DNA of 64,000 bases from positions 3,348,001 through 3,412,000 of the forward strand of contig NZ_CP059724.1 of assembly GCF_022369515.1 (NCBI RefSeq). Reading direction: 5' to 3'. Of the stretch, positions 16,109-23,491 are shown one piece after another. The notes beneath the pieces are model-generated. The model ran no database searches. It was not told where the DNA came from and saw only the letters and a list, made by a program, of their open reading frames with translations. The position numbers and the translations under genes are program-made. This DNA is from Paenibacillus sp. 19GGS1-52. GTDB taxonomy: Bacteria; Bacillota; Bacilli; Paenibacillales; Paenibacillaceae. Positions within the stretch are counted from its first letter, which is position 1. The number at the start of each line of letters is the position of its first letter.

Positions 16109-17397
16109 ATATCATATTCCGTATGAATCAATACGGTATTATTTACAACGTTTACTTTACCGTACTGCCCTGCATCGGTCTTGAGTTTGCCGAGGATTGT
16201 ACCGGTAGCCACATTTATGATATAAAAGTTGCCCTTATCATCGCCTGTATAAACACCATTCCTCATTAGCTGTAGATTGAGGGCTGAACCAGCAAGGCTA
16301 TCGAATGTAACGATTTTGTTATTGTAAATATTGACTTCGGTAATTTGTGTTCCCTTTTGAAAAAAAATCATTCCGTGGGTAGGCCCGGCTACCCATTTTC
16401 CAAACTCCTCGTAACTTTTGGGTGGGGTCTCAGAGGCCTGCCCCAGCGTGAAACGGTTTAGAAAAGCTTCATCCTTATCCATGTTGCTGTCTACAGAATA
16501 AACATAAGAGCCCTGAAGTGAAGTGTGTTTGTTTCCCATTCTGCTAAGGTCAGTAACGGTTTTGTAGTTTTCTTCGCCTATCACCTTACCTGTTGTAACA
16601 TCTACTTTTGTTAGTGTCACTAGATAGCCGGGAACAGGCGTTATTGGGAAGGAATATGGGGCATTCGCTTGTTGCCGCAGAATGAGCTGACCATCCCGAT
16701 AAGCGACAAAGGAATAAATCCCTTCGCTTCTCCACAGAATTGTACCTCTGGTAGGGTCGAGACCGAAAAACTGGGTGCGGATATTATTGACCGTGCTTTT
16801 GACTACAAGTACCTTTTTATACTGGCCGATAATACTGCCAACGTACATAGGTATTTTTTTGTTTTCCCATAATTTATGGCCTGAAACTGGATGATAGGCG
16901 GCAATACCGCCGCTCTCGTTACGGAAGTATATTGTCCCGTTCAACAACTCGGCAAATGCTCCAATTTCAATCGGGGGTTTTGCCGCTTTAACCTTCCACA
17001 GCAGCTTCCCCGTTTTGGCTTCGACTTTTACCAAGTACCCTTCATTATTGATGAGAAATACCGAGTTCCGGGTTACAATTTCTGGTGTTCCCCCGTTTCT
17101 GTAAGTCCATTTCACTGTACCTGTGGCAATATCTACAGCATGAAGGTTACCGCCCTTAGAAAAAAACAATAATCCATTTGAAAGGGGAGGGTGGTCGTTA
17201 TAAAGTCCAACTTCATCTGCTTTGGTTTGCCATTTCAGCTTCAGTGTTGTTATAGATTTGCCAGTGGTAGCGCTTTTTGGTGTAGAGGAAAGAGTAGCTG
17301 CTTCCGCTGGAGTGTTGGAAGATAAATACAGACCAGTTCCCGTTGTCAGAAGAGTGGTTACAAGCAAGCTTTTTAAAATTAACCGAGAATTTTTCAA
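16075..17397 (-). CDS. secreted PQQ-like beta-propeller repeat protein
   Basis: About 440 residues. Starting at TTG 17397 gives a canonical Sec signal peptide (LKNSRLILKSLLVTTLLTTGTGLYL, cleavage after AEA), followed by PQQ-type blades: LHAVDIATGTVKWTY, LVKVEAKTGKLLWKV, IAAYHPVSGHKLWE, FGLDPTRGTILWR, TKVDVTTGKVIG, FYIINVATGTILGKL. Such proteins are structural propellers, often wall-associated; no enzyme residues are evident. An ATG at 17457 with AAGGA also fits but would put 20 extra residues before the signal; a TATAAT-like box (17423-17428, minus) also supports the shorter form. Confidence 0.75.
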   Translation of the reverse strand: MKNSRLILKSLLVTTLLTTGTGLYLSSNTPAEAATLSSTPKSATTGKSITTLKLKWQTKADEVGLYNDHPPLSNGLLFFSKGGNLHAVDIATGTVKWTYRNGGTPEIVTRNSVFLINNEGYLVKVEAKTGKLLWKVKAAKPPIEIGAFAELLNGTIYFRNESGGIAAYHPVSGHKLWENKKIPMYVGSIIGQYKKVLVVKSTVNNIRTQFFGLDPTRGTILWRSEGIYSFVAYRDGQLILRQQANAPYSFPITPVPGYLVTLTKVDVTTGKVIGEENYKTVTDLSRMGNKHTSLQGSYVYSVDSNMDKDEAFLNRFTLGQASETPPKSYEEFGKWVAGPTHGMIFFQKGTQITEVNIYNNKIVTFDSLAGSALNLQLMRNGVYTGDDKGNFYIINVATGTILGKLKTDAGQYGKVNVVNNTVLIHTEYDIYAVTLPKELQ

Positions 17398-17469
17398 AAA
17401 AATAACCCCCAAAGTTTTCCATATTATATAGACCCATAAAATAGGAATTAGTTTCATTTTATTCCTTGT

Positions 17470-17513
17470 GAATTATTAGTTAACATAATAAATACTATGT
17501 TAACTAATAATTC
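17470..17513. promoter_or_regulatory. 18-bp perfect inverted repeat, TTAAC-type operator copy 3
   Basis: Arms 17470-17487 and 17496-17513 are perfect complements around an 8-bp centre; core TAGTTAACATA-N8-TATGTTAACTA. Symmetric TTAACA-N17-ACTAAT promoter-like boxes occur on both strands inside it. It lies between the propeller gene and the small repeat-protein gene, so it could control both. Confidence 0.7.
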
Positions 17514-17572
17514 AATTGAGCCGAAATGGGGTAATACAAGATAATTAATCATTTCAACTGGAGGTTACTACC

Positions 17573-17923
17573 ATGGGATTTAACTTAGGTGGATTTAATT
17601 TAAAGGGTTTAATAGATACAGTAAAAGAAGGAGGGATTGGTGAGCTGTTGCAAAACCTTCCTCTTGATCAGCTTCCCCTGGACCAACTGTTGGAGAAGAT
17701 ACCACTTGACCAGCTATTGTCCAGCTCATTTTTGCAGAAATTCACTTCATTTGAATCACTTCAGGATATGCTGCAGCAAGGCGGATTCTCTGCCGCTTCA
17801 GTCGAGGATGTGAAGTCGCTGCCGATGGACCAATTAAATGAGCATGTTAACCAGTCCACGTCATTTGGTTCGTTTAAAGACATGCTATCAAAAGCCGCCG
17901 AATACTATACTCAGCGTAAGTGA
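17573..17923 (+). CDS. small protein with PLDQL repeats, unknown function
   Basis: 116 residues, no signal peptide or membrane segment. Four copies of a L-P-[LM]-D-Q-L unit (residues about 28-52 and near 84) and two copies of TSF-x-S-[LF]-[QK]-D-M-L (near 61 and 98), suggesting two related halves built by internal duplication. Amphipathic helices are likely. ATG with GGAGG 8 bp upstream. Shares the palindromic control region with the divergent propeller gene. No family recognised. Confidence 0.75.
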   Translation: MGFNLGGFNLKGLIDTVKEGGIGELLQNLPLDQLPLDQLLEKIPLDQLLSSSFLQKFTSFESLQDMLQQGGFSAASVEDVKSLPMDQLNEHVNQSTSFGSFKDMLSKAAEYYTQRK

Positions 17924-17969
17924 AACTGTGGCATGATTGATTATTAAGTTGATAAATGACATGAATGCA

Positions 17970-17977
17970 AAAAAAGG
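17970..17977. repeat. target-site duplication, left copy
   Basis: AAAAAAGG, identical to 21487-21494 on the other side of the element. Confidence 0.85.
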
Positions 17978-18033
17978 GTAAGCGTCAAATAGCCCACACC
18001 TATTCATCAGGATGTGGGCTATTTGACGCTTAC
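17978..18033. repeat. IS66 left terminal repeat folded into a 56-bp hairpin
   Basis: 17978-18000 is the left terminal inverted repeat; 18010-18033 is its near-perfect reverse complement (one bulged base), giving a 23-bp stem. Read on the minus strand the stem is followed by CC and then a T run (CCTTTTTTT), so it should also terminate transcription of the laccase gene. Confidence 0.8.
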
Positions 18034-18089
18034 TTGGCGGCTTCCGTCCCTTAGTAACTTTCACCACCTCCTGTGATGAGGGTTTTCAT

Positions 18090-18983
18090 TTATACATATC
18101 TAATCGTAGTAGTCATTCCTCCTAATTTGTCAGTAAAGTTATTTGCCATGTGGTGAGGAATATGGCAATGAAAGACCCAGGTTCCAGGATTATGAGCTTT
18201 AAATTCGACATCATAGGTTTCTCCGGAACCAACCAGGATCGTATTTTTTAGATACCTACTATGTGGAGCTAGAGTATTTCCATCTGTTGCTGTGACTACA
18301 AATTGCTGCCCATGCATATGAATCGGGTGGGGGTTCATCATTAAATTTCCGAGTCGTATTCGCACGAGATCACCGTATCGAACTTCCAATGGTGTCGTAT
18401 ATGGGAAACATCGACCATTCATCGTAAAGAAATTAAACATATCTGAGTAAGGGTCCAAATCGTAGATTCCTTCTTTCACTTCACCTTTCATTAAATCCTT
18501 GACCTTAAATTCTTGGAGCATGATAAAGTAATCCCGCTGAATTTTGGTTCCATATTCATTCGGGGCAGCGATGATGAATGCCCCCCCTAATCCCATCATC
18601 TCTTGTTTTACCGAATGAAAATGAGTGTGGTACATATGTGTACCGGGAGGGTTTACGATTTTGAAATGGTAGTCAAAATAAGATCCCGGTTGAATTTTTG
18701 GAGACGGTTCGGCATCTGGCACTCCATCCATAACATTAGGTACATCTAAACCATGCCAATGTACGCTTGTGGGTTCCGAAAGTTTATTGTGTACTCGGAT
18801 CTGTACATAATCGCCAGGAAAAACGATGATTGTGGGTCCCGGAGAACTGCCGTTATAACCAAAAGCGTTAATGAGCAAACCAGGTAACAACTCTTGTTTT
18901 ACAGGTTCGGCAACAAGTTCAAAATATTTGACTCCATTCCTTTCGATAAAAGGCAAGTTTGGTAAATCTGGAGTGATAACCAT
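18090..18983 (-). CDS. two-domain multicopper oxidase (laccase-like), IS66 passenger
   Basis: 297 residues, two cupredoxin domains, no signal peptide. Copper motifs: HWHG (75-78), HTH (119-121, in YHTHFHS), HPIHMHG (219-225) and HCHIPHH (272-278), so T1, T2 and T3 ligands are all present and the enzyme should be active. The usual axial methionine of HCHIxxHxxxGM is Phe (F283) and the glycine before it is Asn. Expected reaction: one-electron oxidation of phenols or metals with reduction of O2 to water. It has its own RBS (GAGGGGGGAT) and lies 95 bp downstream of tnpC in the same direction, inside the element's ends. Confidence 0.88.
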   Translation of the reverse strand: MVITPDLPNLPFIERNGVKYFELVAEPVKQELLPGLLINAFGYNGSSPGPTIIVFPGDYVQIRVHNKLSEPTSVHWHGLDVPNVMDGVPDAEPSPKIQPGSYFDYHFKIVNPPGTHMYHTHFHSVKQEMMGLGGAFIIAAPNEYGTKIQRDYFIMLQEFKVKDLMKGEVKEGIYDLDPYSDMFNFFTMNGRCFPYTTPLEVRYGDLVRIRLGNLMMNPHPIHMHGQQFVVTATDGNTLAPHSRYLKNTILVGSGETYDVEFKAHNPGTWVFHCHIPHHMANNFTDKLGGMTTTIRYV

Positions 18984-19019
18984 ATTACAATCCCCCCTCT
19001 CTTTAGATATGTATTCAAA

Positions 19020-19042
19020 GTAAACGTAAAATAGCCTCCACC
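19020..19042. repeat. internal degenerate IS66 left end
   Basis: 19 of 23 bases match the outer left end at 17978. The segment up to about 19070 can also fold into a hairpin that would terminate tnpC transcripts on the minus strand. The adjoining 8 bp (TATTCAAA) do not match the right flank. Confidence 0.65.
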
Positions 19043-19078
19043 TTTGACATCAAGTTGAGGGCTGTTTTGCTGTATCAT

Positions 19079-20656
19079 TTAAGACTTAAACACCCGGCAA
19101 GCCGTAGGCAACGTTGATGACCATGGCAGCAGGCTGTCCAGCACTTCGAGATCGTTAAGATCAGATAGCTGCGGTAGCTGCTCGAATAGGTACTTTAAGT
19201 ATTGGAACGGGTTTAGTCCGTTTTCCTTTGCGGTCTCAATCACGCTGTAGATGACTGCGCTGGCCTTGGCACCGCGAGGCGTATTGGCAAACAGCCAGTT
19301 TTTCCGCCCGATGACGAATGGCTTAATCGACCGTTCGCTTCGGTTATTATCAAGCTCCAGCCGACCATCCTTTAGAAACGCCGTCAGCTTCTCCCACTGG
19401 TTCATGCTGTAAGCAATCGCTTGGCCAAGCAGGCTCTTCGGCAGCGTACGGGACCGCTGCTGCTTCAGCCATGCCAAATAAGCATCCAAAATCGGGCGGC
19501 TTCGCTCCATTCGAATGTTGTAACGTTCTTCCGGCGCTGCATCCTTCAGTTCGCGCTCAATGGCAAATAACTCATTGCAGAACTGAAGCCCCTGCTTGGA
19601 CGCCGTTTCCGCTTTGTCCGAAGAAGGCGGCAAAGCCTTCAATGCCTCGTCGAACTTGCGGCGCGCGTGCGCCCAGCATCCAACGAGCGTGACGCCCTTC
19701 ACCTTGTGGTAGCCGGCATAGCCGTCCACATGAAGATAGCCGCTGAACCCGTTAAGATAATCCCGCGGATTCTCGCCGCCTCGCGTTGGACGGTAGTCGT
19801 ACAGAACGATCGGCGGGCCCATTCGACCCGTACGATACAGCCATAGATAGGACTGGGATTCTGCGGATTTACCCGGTTCGCGCAGCACCTGCAGCGTTGT
19901 CTCGTCGGCATGCAGGACATCTTGCTTCAAAAGATGCGTCTTCATTTGCTGGGTCAGCAGCGTTAGCCAGTGCTCCGCACCATAGATCATCCAATTGGCA
20001 AGTGTCTGACGGGATAGAGTCAGTCCCATGCGTACGAATTGCTGCTCCTGCCGGTAGAGCGGCTGGCTGTCCACATACTTCTGGCTCATGACATGCGCCA
20101 TGATGGACGGCGAAGCCAGGCTGCCCGGGTAGACAGGCTTGGGCATTGGAGCCGTGACGATCGGCGTACGAATATCCTCGCGCTCACAATGGCGGCATGC
20201 ATACACTTTCCGTACATTGCGAATGACCTTCACTTGAGCTGGAATGATTGCAATTTCATTGCGCGTTTCAGTACTCATCTCATGCAGCTCACCACCGCAG
20301 CACGTGCGGATTTGCTCTAACGCAGGCAGCTCGTAGACGACTGTTTCAATGGGGAGCTGCTCAAGCTTGGTTTCGCGGCTTGCCGACTTTTTGCGGCTAT
20401 ACGTGATCGTCTCAACGTCCGGCTCCTGCAATTCAGGTGTCGCCAGGACTTCGGCTTCGTTGAACAGATCGAGCTCCATCTGATCTGGGTTCGTCCTTTC
20501 ACTCGAAGCGCCAAAGCGCTTCTGCTGCGCGAGACGGAACTGCTCTTCGTACCATTTGAGCTTGGCCGTCAACTCGGCGTTTTGCTGCTCGAGCTTGGCA
20601 ATGGCAGCTTCGTAATTTTCGGTTGTAGGGTTTGTCACTTCCGTTAAATTTTCCAT
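19079..20656 (-). CDS. tnpC: IS66 family transposase TnpC
   Basis: 525 residues from ATG 20656, the usual length for IS66 TnpC. Coiled-coil N terminus (residues 15-45), CxxC-type zinc-binding region (CCGG near 119, CRHC near 154), and DDE catalytic residues in HADETT (D251), HVDGYAGYH (D311) and NNRSERSIKPF (E441), followed by GRKNWLFANTPRGAKASA. An upstream extension to 20863 is open but overlaps tnpB and is not needed. It looks intact. Confidence 0.92.
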   Translation of the reverse strand: MENLTEVTNPTTENYEAAIAKLEQQNAELTAKLKWYEEQFRLAQQKRFGASSERTNPDQMELDLFNEAEVLATPELQEPDVETITYSRKKSASRETKLEQLPIETVVYELPALEQIRTCCGGELHEMSTETRNEIAIIPAQVKVIRNVRKVYACRHCEREDIRTPIVTAPMPKPVYPGSLASPSIMAHVMSQKYVDSQPLYRQEQQFVRMGLTLSRQTLANWMIYGAEHWLTLLTQQMKTHLLKQDVLHADETTLQVLREPGKSAESQSYLWLYRTGRMGPPIVLYDYRPTRGGENPRDYLNGFSGYLHVDGYAGYHKVKGVTLVGCWAHARRKFDEALKALPPSSDKAETASKQGLQFCNELFAIERELKDAAPEERYNIRMERSRPILDAYLAWLKQQRSRTLPKSLLGQAIAYSMNQWEKLTAFLKDGRLELDNNRSERSIKPFVIGRKNWLFANTPRGAKASAVIYSVIETAKENGLNPFQYLKYLFEQLPQLSDLNDLEVLDSLLPWSSTLPTACRVFKS

Positions 20657-20724
20657 GTTTACATGTATTCGAAAGCCGTCCGAGACAACCTGCTCACAGG
20701 TATGTCGATTCGGCGAACTTTGGT

Positions 20725-21078
20725 TTAAATGACGGTCTGAGCTGTAACATGCGGGTGAGCTTGCCGCTGAGTCAGCGAAAGTCCGTCGAGCAGCCAGCGC
20801 AGCTCTCGATGGGAAATGGTGAGCGGAGTGCTGCCGCCGGTCGGCCATTGGAACGTACCGCATTCAAGCCGACGATAGAATAACCAGAAGCCATTATGCT
20901 CCCAGTAGAGGATTTTGAGCTTGTTGCGCTCGCGATTGCAGAATACGAACAAGCACGGCGCGAACGGATTCAAGCCGAAGCCTTCTTGCACTAAGGCAGC
21001 TAATCCGTCAATGGATTTGCGCAGATCGGTCGCACCCGTGGCGAGATAGACATGCGAGATGTTTGGCAGCGTCAGCAT
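20725..21078 (-). CDS. tnpB: IS66 family accessory protein TnpB
   Basis: 117 residues. VYLATGATDLRKSIDGLAALV near the start and LFVFCNRERNKLKILYWEHNGFWLFYRRLE are the IS66 Orf2 signature. Full length. Overlaps tnpA by 7 bp, as usual in IS66. Confidence 0.92.
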   Translation of the reverse strand: MLTLPNISHVYLATGATDLRKSIDGLAALVQEGFGLNPFAPCLFVFCNRERNKLKILYWEHNGFWLFYRRLECGTFQWPTGGSTPLTISHRELRWLLDGLSLTQRQAHPHVTAQTVI

Positions 21079-21404
21079 GGGGATTCCAAGGCGTGAACGA
21101 TTTTGCGAAGCAAATGAGGATCGAAGTCTTGATGGAGCTCGATACTAGCTTGCCCGATCCGGACGATGAGGGAAGAAGCGTTGATGATGGCAGCACTGGG
21201 CGGATCGGCGACGGTGATCGGCAGCCAGTTCGTTGAATGCGTAGATGACGAAGAGGAATCTTGTTTCAATTTGCGGAGCCAATATTTCAATGATTCTTTC
21301 GAGCGCTGATTGGCGGCGCACCACGCAGACATGGTGAGACCGCTGGCTTTGTAATCTGCCACACGGATTGTCCATTCATGGCGGCGTTTGTCTCTGTTGG
21401 TCAT
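21072..21404 (-). CDS. tnpA: IS66 family accessory protein TnpA
   Basis: 110 residues with an N-terminal helix-turn-helix (WTIRVADYKASGLTMSAWCAAN, then SKESLKYWLRKLK), typical of IS66 TnpA. First gene of the transposase operon, 82 bp from the right end; GGAGGTTGCC-type RBS on the minus strand. Confidence 0.9.
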   Translation of the reverse strand: MTNRDKRRHEWTIRVADYKASGLTMSAWCAANQRSKESLKYWLRKLKQDSSSSSTHSTNWLPITVADPPSAAIINASSLIVRIGQASIELHQDFDPHLLRKIVHALESPC

Positions 21405-21463
21405 GCGGCAACCTCCTGTTAATGAGTTGCCTTCATTTTCTCATGGATGATTGGGCTGTTGAA

Positions 21464-21486
21464 GGTGTGCTGGGTTTGACGCTTAC
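21464..21486. repeat. IS66 right terminal inverted repeat
   Basis: Reads GTAAGCGTCAAACCCAGC inward from 21486 on the minus strand; first 12 bases identical to the left end. Confidence 0.85.
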
Positions 21487-21520
21487 AAAAAAGGTAGCCA
21501 GATGGCTACCTTTTTTGCAT
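21487..21520. terminator. bidirectional terminator interrupted by the IS66 insertion
   Basis: GGTAGCCA-GAT-TGGCTACC-type stem with A run before and T run after. Joining the left flank (ending 17977) to 21495 onward recreates an uninterrupted terminator between the convergent genes at 17573 and 21549. 21487-21494 is the right copy of the target duplication. Confidence 0.85.
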
Positions 21521-21548
21521 GCTCGATTTGAGATCCATATGAGATTCG

Positions 21549-22508
21549 TTACTCAGATGCATCTTGTAACCATTCAGTAGCCAGCTTAATGGCACCTTTT
21601 TTGGCGTTGGTCTCAGCCAGCACATTCAGCATCACGAAATCATGAATGATCCCTTGGAAACGCACGGCTTTCACAGGTACTCCTGCTTCAAGCAATTTGG
21701 CGGCATAGGCTTCGCCTTCGTCACGCAATACGTCAGCTTCGGCAGTAATGACCAAAGCTTCAGGCAAATCTCGCAGTTGATCAAGGCTAGCACGTAGCGG
21801 AGAAGCTGTAATCTGTGCACGTTGTTGCGGATCGGTTGTGTATTGATCCCAGAACCATTTCATCCCTTCGCGCTGCAGGAAATATCCTTCAGCGAACTGA
21901 TGATAGGATTCAGTATCAAATGAGGCATCGGTCACCGGATAGAACAACAGCTGTTTGGAGATTTTTGGGCCGCTGCGTTCTTTGGCCATTAGGGTAATTG
22001 CTGCGGCCATATTCCCACCGACACTGTCTCCGCCAACAGTTAGCTTGTTAGGATCAAGGCGATTCTCCGGTCCTTTTTCAGCAACCCACTCCAACACGGC
22101 ATAGATTTCTTCGATAGCGGTCGGATATTTGGCTTCTGGTGATAGACTATAATTGGGAAACACGATTGCTGCTTCAGCACCCACAGCCAATTCGCGGATT
22201 AAGCGATCATGCGTATGGGCATTACCGAACACCCAGCCTGCACCATGGATATAGATGATAACTGGAAGGACTGATGATATAGAATTCTGAGGGCGAACAA
22301 TCCGCACGGAAACCTCGCCGCTCGGACCACCAGGGATCATCAAATCTTCGATTTCAGCCTCTGGTTTATCAATTTCACCGGACTGGACGGTATCAACGAC
22401 TTCACGACCTTTAGCAGGACCTAGGTCAGATAGAAACGGGGGTTTGGCATTATCATCAGCAAATTTCTGCGCTGCGTCTTCAAGCACAATCTTAGTATTT
22501 TTGGGCAT
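21549..22508 (-). CDS. alpha/beta hydrolase (HSL-type esterase/lipase)
   Basis: 319-residue cytosolic esterase of the hormone-sensitive-lipase group. Oxyanion motif HGAGW (HGGGW type) near residue 85, nucleophile elbow GGDSVGGNMA (Ser near 157), acid/base segment ITAEADVLRDEGEAYA and final IIHDFVML. The acyl substrate is unknown. Start ATG 22508 has AAAGGAGACG upstream; the open frame continues to 22595 without an RBS. The terminator shared with the 17573 gene was split by the IS66 element. Confidence 0.88.
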   Translation of the reverse strand: MPKNTKIVLEDAAQKFADDNAKPPFLSDLGPAKGREVVDTVQSGEIDKPEAEIEDLMIPGGPSGEVSVRIVRPQNSISSVLPVIIYIHGAGWVFGNAHTHDRLIRELAVGAEAAIVFPNYSLSPEAKYPTAIEEIYAVLEWVAEKGPENRLDPNKLTVGGDSVGGNMAAAITLMAKERSGPKISKQLLFYPVTDASFDTESYHQFAEGYFLQREGMKWFWDQYTTDPQQRAQITASPLRASLDQLRDLPEALVITAEADVLRDEGEAYAAKLLEAGVPVKAVRFQGIIHDFVMLNVLAETNAKKGAIKLATEWLQDASE

Positions 22509-22702
22509 ATTTATCGTCTCCTTTGTAATATCATAGTCAAGTTCCCTCTCTTCAAGACATAACCAACTAGGAGCAACCTGAAACGAATGATACAAATTGT
22601 AACGAAGATCTAGCCTATGAAGTTATATACATGGAAGGTGATAATAGGTAAAATAATGGAAGTTGATAAACATTACCTACTAAGAACGCGGAGGGGTTAA
22701 AT

Positions 22703-23404
22703 TTGAATTCTATTCAAGTATTAGATAAAGGATATGTACGGCTTGTAAATCATCTGGGATCTGATCTAACCATAGCTAATGCAGCAAGAGTGTCCTATGC
22801 GAAGGAATCCAATGAACTTACTGATCGTGATATAAAGTTAATCCAATTTCTTGCTCGTGAAGGGCATACTTCTCCGTTTCGGCATGTGTTGTTACAATAT
22901 GAAATCTATGCTCCCCTAATGGTCGCACGACAATGGTGGAAGTATGTCATTGGATCTGCTCATTTTGAGGGAACTGGAGACAGTCTAGACGCATGGAATG
23001 AATCCAGCAGACGATATATAACAGAGGAACCCACTTTTTATATCCCTGGGGCTGAACAATGGAGGGGGAAACCTGCAAACAGTAAGCAAGGCAGTGGGGA
23101 GGTAGTCGAATGGGAACTAGGTCATAAGCATACCAAAGAATTGATGGACTACATAGAGCTTGGTGTAAAGAAATACGAAGCTGCATTAGAAGACGGGATT
23201 TGTGCCGAGCAAGCGAGACTATTCTTACCTTCATATGGTTTATATGTTAGATGGTACTGGACAGCATCCTTGCAGTCGGTAAGTCATTTTCTTAATCAGC
23301 GTTTAGCTCATGATGCCCAGCGAGAAATACAAGATTATGCAAAAGCTATATTAGAGCTGACTAAACCTATATTTCCTTACGGGATTGATGAATTGTTGAA
23401 TTAA
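22703..23404 (+). CDS. thyX: flavin-dependent thymidylate synthase ThyX
   Basis: 233 residues. Makes dTMP from dUMP with methylenetetrahydrofolate, FAD and NADPH. Seen: AREGHTSPFRHVLLQYEIYAP (FAD/folate contacts), ARQWWKY, then WNESSRRY and QARLFLPSYGLYVRWYWTASLQS with HFLNQRLAHDAQREI. The classic RHRxxSxNExSxR motif is altered: RHR is replaced by KYV, and 11 extra residues separate it from NESSRRY. TTG start with GGAGGGG 8 bp upstream. Stands alone, followed by a terminator. Confidence 0.9.
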   Translation: MNSIQVLDKGYVRLVNHLGSDLTIANAARVSYAKESNELTDRDIKLIQFLAREGHTSPFRHVLLQYEIYAPLMVARQWWKYVIGSAHFEGTGDSLDAWNESSRRYITEEPTFYIPGAEQWRGKPANSKQGSGEVVEWELGHKHTKELMDYIELGVKKYEAALEDGICAEQARLFLPSYGLYVRWYWTASLQSVSHFLNQRLAHDAQREIQDYAKAILELTKPIFPYGIDELLN

Positions 23405-23418
23405 TTGCAAACATTATG

Positions 23419-23465
23419 CAAAAACCGCAGAAGCGCTCTTTTACAGAGTCTCCTGCGGTTATTTG
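23419..23465. terminator. terminator between thyX and the convergent permease
   Basis: Stem AACCGCAG / CTGCGGTT with an inner GCGCTC/GAGT pairing, flanked by A and T runs; may serve both directions. Confidence 0.75.
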
Positions 23466-23491
23466 TATTTATTATGCTGTTCAATAAACAG

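Larger units (their letters stand above)
17978..21486 (-). mobile_element. IS66-family element carrying a multicopper oxidase passenger
   Basis: The right end (21486 inward) reads GTAAGCGTCAAA on the minus strand, and the sequence at 17978 starts with the same 12 bases on the plus strand; 18 of the first 23 bases match. Each end is flanked directly by AAAAAAGG (17970-17977 and 21487-21494), the 8-bp target duplication expected for IS66. The 3,509-bp unit holds tnpA, tnpB, tnpC and a laccase-like gene, all on the minus strand. A second, degenerate left-end sequence lies at 19020 between tnpC and the laccase gene, which would bound a normal-sized 2,467-bp IS66 with the same right end but has no matching target duplication. 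Confidence 0.85.

Noticed and set aside
19020..21486. Simple 2,467-bp IS66 ending at the inner left repeat
   Set aside because: The inner end is degenerate and its flank (TATTCAAA) does not match the right flank, while the outer end at 17978 has a perfect 8-bp duplication. Kept only as a possible ancestral boundary.
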